From Desulfamplus sp. (GTDB lineage Bacteria; Desulfobacterota; Desulfobacteria; Desulfobacterales; Desulfobacteraceae): a DNA stretch of 14,675 nt. Location: contig JADFYT010000026.1 in the NCBI GenBank assembly GCA_015232935.1, forward strand, positions 1 through 14,675, read 5' to 3'. Positions 6,074 to 11,267 of the stretch are shown here, piece by piece. Under the pieces are notes generated by a model, which was not told the origin of the DNA, did not search any database, and saw only the letters and a program-made list of their open reading frames with translations. Positions within the stretch are counted from its first letter, which is position 1. Every line of letters begins with the position of its first letter. Made by a program: the position numbers and the translations under genes.

Positions 6074-7597
6074 ATGAAGTCTATAGAAGAGATATCCCTT
6101 CTTTATGAAATAAATGAAGCCCTAAATGAAAATATGGACATGAAAAAGGCCCTGTACAAGGTTTTGGATATCCTTTCACAGTCTCTGGATCTGATAAGGG
6201 GAACCGTAACCCTTCTTGATCCTGTAACAAAAGAGATAAGAATAGAGGTTGCTCATGGCATCTCCGAGCGGGCAATGAGACGAACCAAGTACCAACTGGG
6301 AGAGGGAATTACCGGCAAGGTTATCCAGACCGGAGAGCCAGCCGTTGTTCCTATCATAAATGAAGAGCCTCTTTTCCTTGACCGAACATCTTCTCATAAA
6401 GCAGATGCCAGCAAAGACTACTCGTTTATCTGTGTCCCTGTAAAAAAAGGAAACCGTGTGGTTGGAGCCCTGAGTGCTGACAGACCATATGAAGGCAAAA
6501 GCACTCTGCAGCAGGGAGAAAAGGTGCTATCAGTTGTAGCAACAATGATAGCACGTCATGTGATCAATCTTGAACGGATTCACATGGAAAAAGACAAGCT
6601 CAAACAGGAAAATATAAGGCTCAAGGGCGAACTTGAAAACCGGTACAGTTTTTCAAATATCATTGGCAACAGCAACAAGATGCGTGAAGTGTTCCAGATG
6701 ATCTCCCAGGTTTCAAGGAGCAACGCAACCGTGCTGATAAGAGGAGAGAGCGGAACTGGCAAGGAGCTTATCGCAAACTCGATACATTACAACAGCCACA
6801 GGAACAGCCATCCGTTTGTAAAAATCAACTGTGCGGCACTTCCTGCGAATCTGATCGAAAGCGAGCTGTTCGGCCACGAAAAAGGATCCTTTACAGGAGC
6901 TATTCAGCAAAAAAAAGGTAAATTCGAGATGGCCCATCAAGGCACCATTTTTATGGACGAGATCGGCACTATGGATCTTACTGTACAGGTCAAGTTGTTG
7001 AGAGTGCTTCAGGAAAAGGAGTTTGAGAGGGTAGGGGGACATCAGACCATAAAGGCGGATGTGAGAATTATTGCGGCTACAAACAGCAACCTTGAGGAGA
7101 TGGTGGAAAAGGGGACATTCAGGGATGATCTGTACTTTCGTCTCAATGTATTTCCAATTTACGTTCCAAGCCTGAGAATGCGCAGAACCGACGTTATACT
7201 TCTTGCAGACCATTTTCTTGAAAAATACTCAAATGAACACTTCAAGGATATAAAACGATTTTCAACCCCTGCCATTGACATGCTGATGGAGTACCACTGG
7301 CCAGGCAACGTGCGAGAGCTTGAGAACTGTATTGAAAGAGCGGTTATCCTTTGTAATGAAGGGGCAATTCACAGCTATCATCTTCCTCCAAGTCTCCAGA
7401 CCGGCAAGATATCCCACACCCTTGCTCCTATTACCATGGAGGAGGCAGTTGCCAACCTTGAGCGGGAGATGATCATTGACTCTCTTAAAAATACCCGTGG
7501 AAATATAAAAAAAGCAGCCGAACTCATTGGAACCACTGTCAGGAAATTCTCGTATAAAGCCGGAAAATATGATGTGGATTATAAGGATTACCGATAA
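6074..7597 (+). CDS. Sigma-54-dependent transcriptional activator, GAF-AAA+-Fis (NifA-like)
   Basis: A 507-residue enhancer-binding protein that would use ATP hydrolysis to open sigma-54 promoters. A GAF domain covers about 8-168, with the NifA-like core LGEGITGKVIQTGEPAVVP (75-93). The AAA+ domain covers about 192-425: Walker A GESGTGKE (224-231), sigma-54 contact loop GSFTGA (271-276, Ser for the usual Ala), Walker B TIFMDEIG (291-298), the R-finger region FRDDLYFRLNVFP (349-361) and WPGNVRELEN (409-418). A Fis-type helix-turn-helix lies at about 465-500 (TRGNIKKAAELIGTT). Start ATG 6074 follows GAGGTG with short 4-nt spacing. There is no receiver domain, so control is through GAF ligand binding or a partner protein. 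No nif genes are present, so the NifA name describes architecture only. It is divergent from the sensor/desulfidase/exporter operon, a possible target. Confidence 0.92.
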   Translation: MKSIEEISLLYEINEALNENMDMKKALYKVLDILSQSLDLIRGTVTLLDPVTKEIRIEVAHGISERAMRRTKYQLGEGITGKVIQTGEPAVVPIINEEPLFLDRTSSHKADASKDYSFICVPVKKGNRVVGALSADRPYEGKSTLQQGEKVLSVVATMIARHVINLERIHMEKDKLKQENIRLKGELENRYSFSNIIGNSNKMREVFQMISQVSRSNATVLIRGESGTGKELIANSIHYNSHRNSHPFVKINCAALPANLIESELFGHEKGSFTGAIQQKKGKFEMAHQGTIFMDEIGTMDLTVQVKLLRVLQEKEFERVGGHQTIKADVRIIAATNSNLEEMVEKGTFRDDLYFRLNVFPIYVPSLRMRRTDVILLADHFLEKYSNEHFKDIKRFSTPAIDMLMEYHWPGNVRELENCIERAVILCNEGAIHSYHLPPSLQTGKISHTLAPITMEEAVANLEREMIIDSLKNTRGNIKKAAELIGTTVRKFSYKAGKYDVDYKDYR

Positions 7598-7615
7598 GCA
7601 CAAATATTTGTGCTT
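7596..7615 (+). terminator. Perfect 20-bp palindrome overlapping the stop of the NifA-like gene, possible weak terminator
   Basis: AAGCACAAATATTTGTGCTT is a perfect palindrome; as RNA it can form an 8-bp stem with an ATAT loop. It begins within the TAA stop codon (7595-7597). Only three Ts follow before ACC, so as an intrinsic terminator it is weak. It could also be a protein-binding site or the outer edge of the repeats that follow. Confidence 0.45.
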
Positions 7616-7659
7616 TACCGTGGAAATGACTATCATTTTACCGTGGAAATGACTATCAT
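7614..7659. repeat. Perfect 23-bp tandem duplication
   Basis: Two identical 23-bp units (7614-7636 and 7637-7659), each starting TTTACCGTGGAAATG and ending ACTATCAT, directly abut. The first half resembles the left half of the 57-bp double-hairpin repeat at 9974 and 11064 (TTTACCATGAAAAT). Identity of the two units points to a recent duplication. Confidence 0.92.
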
Positions 7660-7750
7660 TTTTATATTTGGGGGTGATTGATACATGTCAATCATGCCCG
7701 TTTTGGTGAGAGTAGCCATAACGAACAGACAATTATACCTCTGGATTAAA

Positions 7751-7810
7751 GGAGGGCGGCATTCCTCCCCAACCTTCGCCTGTAGGCTCAGGAAGGGGTC
7801 TCCTGCCGCA
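7751..7810 (+). mobile_element. Orphan hairpin resembling the right end of an IS200/IS605-type element
   Basis: A nested hairpin: outer stem GCGGCA (7756-7761) with TGCCGC (7804-7809), a middle stem of CCTCCCC (7764-7770) against GGGG plus TCTCC (7795-7803), then CCTTC against GGAAGG, and an apical GCCT-GT-AGGC (7778-7787). The pattern GGCGGCATTCCTCCCC, then hairpin, then GGGGTCTCCTGCCGC matches my memory of sequences at and after the 3' end of tnpB genes in IS200/IS605 elements. No transposase or tnpB reading frame accompanies it. The assignment rests on recall and structure; a different structured RNA remains possible. Confidence 0.45.
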
Positions 7811-7833
7811 TTTAGATGAAAACAGACTCTGTT

Positions 7834-7881
7834 CATGATGATTGTGAATGGCCCCACGGCCATGAGCGTTTAATAGTGTAA
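7834..7881. repeat. Degenerate right half of the double-hairpin repeat
   Basis: CATGAT, then ATGGCC-CCAC-GGCCAT (7849-7864), then GAGCGTTTAATAGTGTAA. This aligns with CATGAT, TGGCC-TTACAAC-GGCCAT, GAAGGTCTAATAGTTAA at 10001-10046, so similarity extends past the hairpin on both sides. The left half of the element appears to lie at 7614-7680, with the IS605-like hairpin in between. Confidence 0.55.
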
Positions 7882-7903
7882 ATGGCGGGAAAATAGATCA
7901 AAG

Positions 7904-8590
7904 ATGCTTGGAACCATAGTAAATGCGGCTGCCATCATTGCCGGATGCCTTGCCGGCCTGATGTTCAGGGGGGGAATTCCTGAAAAATACAACAAAACAA
8001 TAATGCACGCCATAAGTCTTGCAGTACTTGTCATTGGCATCAAAGGGGCACTCAAAAGCGATGACCTGCTTATCGTGATATTCAGCTTGGCACTGGGCAG
8101 TTTCTTGGGAGAGCTTGTGCACATTGAAGATGGTCTTGAAAGGGTAGGTCGTGCTCTGGAAAGAAGATTCTCAAAAGGAGATGATGGCCGTTTTTACCAG
8201 GGCTTTATAACGGCCACGCTGATTTTTTGTGTGGGGTCAATGGCTATTGTGGGTTCTCTTGAAAGCGGGCTGACCGGCAACCATCAGACCCTGTTCGCAA
8301 AATCCGCCCTGGACGGCATTACATCCATAATACTTGGGTCATCATTTGGCATTGGCGTTCTTTTTTCCAGCGTGCCTATACTGCTATATCAAGGCTCTAT
8401 CACCATGGCTGCGGTATTGGTAAAGCCTTTTCTTGTCCCGGACGTGGTAAGCCAGATGTCGTCAGTGGGCGGGGTGCTTATCATGGCCATTGGCATAAAC
8501 CTTCTGGGTGCTGCCAAAATCCGTATCGGCAGCATGATTCCGGCCATTTTTCTTCCTGTGGTGTGGTATATTGTAAAAACCCTGTTCTAA
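7904..8590 (+). CDS. DUF554 family membrane protein (YqgA/YdfK-like)
   Basis: A 228-residue hydrophobic protein with about six or seven membrane segments. It opens with MLGTIVNAAAIIAGCLAG, the typical DUF554 start, has a GSFLGELVHIEDGLER loop after the third segment, and contains FCVGSMAIVGSLESGLTG and KSALDGITSIILGSSFGIG, which are family hallmarks. The biochemical function of the family is not established. Length is normal and no key block is missing. ATG 7904 is preceded only by a weak purine stretch (AGATCAAAG). It stands alone on the plus strand between the repeat-rich gap and a convergent GTPase gene. Confidence 0.9.
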   Translation: MLGTIVNAAAIIAGCLAGLMFRGGIPEKYNKTIMHAISLAVLVIGIKGALKSDDLLIVIFSLALGSFLGELVHIEDGLERVGRALERRFSKGDDGRFYQGFITATLIFCVGSMAIVGSLESGLTGNHQTLFAKSALDGITSIILGSSFGIGVLFSSVPILLYQGSITMAAVLVKPFLVPDVVSQMSSVGGVLIMAIGINLLGAAKIRIGSMIPAIFLPVVWYIVKTLF

Positions 8591-8616
8591 TAACTGCTGC
8601 ACAAAAAGCATGTAAG

Positions 8617-8708
8617 TCTCGTAAAAAGTCTGAAATGAGAGTTTCCTAAACACAATAACCCCCTGGTTTTATTGGACGCTGATTTTGGCAAATTGCCTTT
8701 TTACGAGA
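8617..8708. repeat. MITE-like element bounded by a perfect 12-bp inverted repeat
   Basis: TCTCGTAAAAAG (8617-8628) and its exact reverse complement CTTTTTACGAGA (8697-8708) bound a 68-bp non-coding core between the convergent DUF554 and YchF-like genes. An 11-bp part of the same motif (CTTTTTACGAG) recurs at 9882-9892. I recall TTTTTACGAG as a frequent interspersed motif in Desulfobacterales genomes, but that needs a search. It may instead act as a long-loop hairpin at the convergent gene ends. Confidence 0.5.
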
Positions 8709-8711
8709 TCG

Positions 8712-9869
8712 TCACACTTTAAACCTGATATTCAATATATCTCCATCTTCAACAATGTAGTCCTTGCCCTGAAGATACATCTTGCCGGCTTTTTTCAACT
8801 CTGCCTCGGAACCGTAGGCAACAAGCTCATCATACTTGATAACTTCGGCCCTGATAAAGCCCCTTTGAAGATCAGAGTGAATTACACCTGCCGCAACCGG
8901 TGCTGGAGAGCCTCTTCTTACTAACCACTGACGCACCTCGTCCTGGCCGACCGTCAAAAACGAGATAAGGCCAAGAGCATTGATACAAAGACGTGTCAGC
9001 ACCCCCAAAGCCGGCTCTTCAATGCCGAGATCCCGAAGGAATTCTGTTTTTTCCTCTTCACTGTCAAGAAGGGCAATCTCGGATTCCACCTTTGCAGAGA
9101 CAAGCATCACAGCCATCTTCTCTGATTCACACATTGGTTTAAATTTTTCAAGAAGAGGATGGGTCTGATCACCATCTTTACCCATGGTCTGACTATCATT
9201 ATCGTCAGCGATGGTCTGACTACTGTTTACAGCCTTGATGGATTTATCAATATCAAGGTCATCTTCTGCTACATTCAGAGCAATGATCATCTCTTTGCGG
9301 GTAATAAAGGGGTAACTTCGGATCAGACGCTCCTCTTCCGGAGCAAGCTCAAGCAGTCTAAGAGGTTTTTCCTGTTCAAGATGCTCAAGCATCTTTTTCA
9401 TGAGCACAAGCTCTTTTTGCTGATCCTCATCTTTTTTCTTTTTAATGAGCTGCTCAATCCTCTCTATCCTTTTTTCCACAAAGATCTGGTCGTGCATGAC
9501 AAGTTCAGCATTAACCATTGAAGCGTCTCTCAAAGGGTCAACAGAACCATCGGAATGATAAATTGCGTCATCCTCAAATGCCCTGACCACATGACAGATG
9601 GCATCCATATCTGCAATGTCCCTGAAAATATCGCCTCTGGCAATGTTCTCTTGCTCCATTTTGGGCAACAGTACAAGATCAACCCTTGCTCTGACCTCCT
9701 TTTTGGGAGAGTACATGGCAACCATCTTGTCAAATCTCGCATCAAGTATATCGGCCGTGCCGGGCAGAGGCTTTGGCGGGCCGCTCTGTTCTCTTATCTC
9801 AGTTCCGGTCAATATCTGAAACAGGGTCTTTTTGCCTGTCTGGGGCAGACCTATGATTCCAACTTTCAT
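8712..9869 (-). CDS. YchF/OLA1-like P-loop NTPase with TGS domain, degenerate G motifs
   Basis: A 385-residue relative of the ribosome-associated ATPase YchF. The N-terminus has GLPQTGKKTLF (7-17) for GLPNVGKSTLF, so Lys replaces the Mg-binding Ser/Thr. The G3 region is VDLVLLPKM (63-71), lacking D-x-A-G. The fourth motif region reads ALNVAED (197-203), compared with the N-x-D-E of true YchF. A charged helical stretch (130-170) matches the YchF coiled-coil insertion. The C-terminal DUF933/TGS domain is very well kept: PVAAGVIHSDLQRGFIRAEV (324-343) and GKDYIVEDGDI (368-378). It looks like a second, paralogous YchF-like protein whose nucleotide handling differs. Residues 213-240 are a repeat-derived acidic insert. 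AAAAAGGAA at 9879-9887 is the ribosome binding site for ATG 9869; it lies inside a copy of the CTCGTAAAAAG motif. Confidence 0.85.
   Translation of the reverse strand: MKVGIIGLPQTGKKTLFQILTGTEIREQSGPPKPLPGTADILDARFDKMVAMYSPKKEVRARVDLVLLPKMEQENIARGDIFRDIADMDAICHVVRAFEDDAIYHSDGSVDPLRDASMVNAELVMHDQIFVEKRIERIEQLIKKKKDEDQQKELVLMKKMLEHLEQEKPLRLLELAPEEERLIRSYPFITRKEMIIALNVAEDDLDIDKSIKAVNSSQTIADDNDSQTMGKDGDQTHPLLEKFKPMCESEKMAVMLVSAKVESEIALLDSEEEKTEFLRDLGIEEPALGVLTRLCINALGLISFLTVGQDEVRQWLVRRGSPAPVAAGVIHSDLQRGFIRAEVIKYDELVAYGSEAELKKAGKMYLQGKDYIVEDGDILNIRFKV
9162..9225 (-). repeat. 24/27-bp in-frame tandem repeat in the YchF-like gene
   Basis: TCTGA-containing units beginning near 9164, 9188 and 9215, with ATGG just before each TCTGA, encode SQTIADDND, SQTMGKDG and DQTHP. 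The units are 27 and 24 bp, plus a partial one, so the frame is kept. They form an acidic, Gln/Thr-containing loop between the nucleotide-binding and TGS domains. Confidence 0.75.
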
Positions 9870-9901
9870 TTTTATCTATTCCTTTTTACGAGCAGCCTGA
9901 C

Positions 9902-9937
9902 TTTATCGTGAAAATGTATTCATAATCTTTATGGTTC
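9902..9937. repeat. Degenerate left half of the double-hairpin repeat
   Basis: TTTATCGTGAAAATGTATTC and the following bases up to TTTATGGTTC align with TTTACCATGAAAATGCATTC...CTCATGATTC at 11064-11098, mostly by transitions. The right-hand GGCC hairpin is missing. It lies 37 bp left of the complete copy at 9974. Confidence 0.4.
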
Positions 9938-9973
9938 AAGGTAATGCTTTTTTCAAAGAGATCTGTAATACGC

Positions 9974-10030
9974 TTTACCATGAAAATACATTTTAATTTT
10001 CATGATTCGGGGTGGCCTTACAACGGCCAT
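9974..10030. repeat. 57-bp double-hairpin intergenic repeat, copy A
   Basis: The first hairpin has arms CATGAAAAT (9979-9987) and ATTTTCATG (9996-10004), a perfect 9-bp pair around 8 bases. The second is TGGCC-TTACAAC-GGCCA. It matches copy B at 11064-11120 in 51 of 57 positions with no gaps. It lies upstream of the YchF-like gene and just after the end of the unknown gene at 10044. Confidence 0.85.
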
Positions 10031-10043
10031 GAAGGTCTAATAG

Positions 10044-10388
10044 TTAACTGTTTATCTCATTTTCAACAAGATTAGCGTACCATTTGGCAAACTCAAACAT
10101 TCCAAGAATCTTCTCATTCTCGTTTATAATGCCAAGACACATTTCAAATGCACCCTGAGCAAAAGAATTTGACCCCTCATGTGAAGATTGTTGCAAGAAT
10201 TCACGGATAAGCATCTGGGAAGTTCTGTTTGTCTTGTCTTTTCTGATATCAATAGGGTCTTTGGGATTTTGAATGGGGTCCCATTTGTCATATCCTATTT
10301 TCATCACCTGTTTTTGGCCCCGTTTTCCCATAGCATCAAAAATTGTTTTTTTTTTGGCTGCTATCTGTTCATCTGTAAAATGTTCCAT
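10044..10388 (-). CDS. Conserved-looking hypothetical protein, 114 residues
   Basis: I do not recognise this protein. It is hydrophilic and soluble, without a signal peptide or membrane segment. It begins MEHFTDEQIAAKKKTIFDAM, has a lysine- and aspartate-rich middle (KWDPIQNPKDPIDIRKDK), and ends in a helical half with AFEMCLGIINENEKILGMFE. The pattern resembles a small helical scaffold or adaptor. The gene starts 3 bp after the stop of the YkgJ-family gene, so the two are almost certainly co-transcribed and translationally coupled, which argues that it is real. It could assist or pair with the cysteine-cluster protein. No cysteine motif of its own is present (one Cys only). Confidence 0.72.
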   Translation of the reverse strand: MEHFTDEQIAAKKKTIFDAMGKRGQKQVMKIGYDKWDPIQNPKDPIDIRKDKTNRTSQMLIREFLQQSSHEGSNSFAQGAFEMCLGIINENEKILGMFEFAKWYANLVENEINS

Positions 10389-10391
10389 TAT

Positions 10392-11036
10392 CTAAATCCC
10401 AAAATAATCTTCATTAAAATCGGTAATCAATGCCATTGACACGGGTATTAACATCTCGCAGATCTTGATATTTTTAACTTTCAATGCTGCTGTCATCTCT
10501 GCCGAGATGAGCTGTAGCTGTGAATAGACAGTATCCATATTGACAGTCGGGTATTTGCCGCCCTGTGTGAAGTTGGTTCTTCCACATATATGACTCTCTC
10601 CGGAAGCAGAGGTGGGAATTCCATAAATACGGCATGTAACGGGTCTTGCGTCATATAAAATGCAAAGATTGTCAGAGCCAAGTAGAGGGCATCTTATCCT
10701 CTCGATTGACATTTTGGCAAGGACATCAATCTCGTTTTTGCCATCTTTTATCTCCATATAGGCATCCCGTTTCATTTTAAACAGGGCTCGATCAACTTTG
10801 GCAGCAGCATCAATGAGTTCCCTCTTTTTCGTTCCTGAGAATGCCTGGTTGAATTTATGATTTATGTATATGGCCTCAATAATGGGAATATCAAAAATAG
10901 CATAACAGCAGTCACTGCACTTCTCCCTGCAGAAGACCTCTTTGGGGTACTCATCCTTAACTTTATTGAATATGCCATCTATCATCGAGACAAGTGCCTC
11001 ATATTTTGTAAAATGTGCTTTAAAATCCAGGGACAT
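10392..11036 (-). CDS. YkgJ-family cysteine cluster protein
   Basis: A 214-residue member of the YkgJ/UPF0153 family, thought to bind zinc or iron through conserved cysteines; its reaction is unknown. The N-terminal cluster is CREKCSDCC (C36, C40, C43, C44). The second group is RCPLL (C116), C125 in NLCILYDARPVTCRIYG with C135, and C151 in HICG. The arrangement C-x3-C-x2-C-C, then C-P-L, then C-x-x-Y-x-x-R-P-x-x-C-R is the family signature and is complete. AAGGAT lies about 9 nt before ATG 11036, a good ribosome binding site. It is followed 3 bp later by the unknown 114-residue gene. Confidence 0.9.
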   Translation of the reverse strand: MSLDFKAHFTKYEALVSMIDGIFNKVKDEYPKEVFCREKCSDCCYAIFDIPIIEAIYINHKFNQAFSGTKKRELIDAAAKVDRALFKMKRDAYMEIKDGKNEIDVLAKMSIERIRCPLLGSDNLCILYDARPVTCRIYGIPTSASGESHICGRTNFTQGGKYPTVNMDTVYSQLQLISAEMTAALKVKNIKICEMLIPVSMALITDFNEDYFGI

Positions 11037-11063
11037 GGAATTAATCCTTATTCTGTTTTTTTA

Positions 11064-11120
11064 TTTACCATGAAAATGCATTCTGATTCTCATGATTCGG
11101 GATGGCCTTGCAACGGCCAT
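11064..11120. repeat. 57-bp double-hairpin intergenic repeat, copy B
   Basis: Same orientation and length as copy A at 9974. Arms are CATGAAAAT (11069-11077) and ATTCTCATG (11086-11094, one mismatch), followed by ATGGCC-TTGCAAC-GGCCAT (11102-11120). All six differences from copy A are transitions. It sits 27 bp upstream of the YkgJ start, in its 5' region. Confidence 0.85.
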
Positions 11121-11214
11121 TAACTTTTATGTGAAAATCCTTTGAAACAGCCGCAATCATCAGATTTTCATTCTTCGTTGTGCCCGTCAGGGCATGGCAG
11201 TTATCCAGAGACCT

Positions 11215-11264
11215 GTGCCGCGAGATCCCTTCTTTCAGGCAGGGGATGTAGCGGCACTTTTTTT
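11215..11264 (+). terminator. Hairpin plus T-run on the plus strand just past the mnmE stop; terminator or IS200/IS605-like end
   Basis: The stem GTGCCGC (11215-11221) pairs perfectly with GCGGCAC (11251-11257), with an inner ATCCC/GGGAT pair, and is followed by seven Ts (11258-11264). The T-run follows the hairpin on the plus strand, but the nearest gene, mnmE, ends here on the minus strand. On the minus strand the hairpin reads GCCGCTACATCCCCTGCCTG..., a form I recall from IS200/IS605 tnpB ends. So it may be a mobile-element remnant that now marks the end of mnmE, or a terminator against antisense transcription. Confidence 0.5.
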
Positions 11265-11267
11265 ACT

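Noticed and set aside
7685..7819. A 44-residue plus-strand frame (MSIMPVLVRVAITNRQ...) through the IS605-like hairpin
   Set aside because: Its second half simply translates the hairpin stem. There is no ribosome binding site and no TnpB zinc-finger or catalytic motif, so it is at best a relic.
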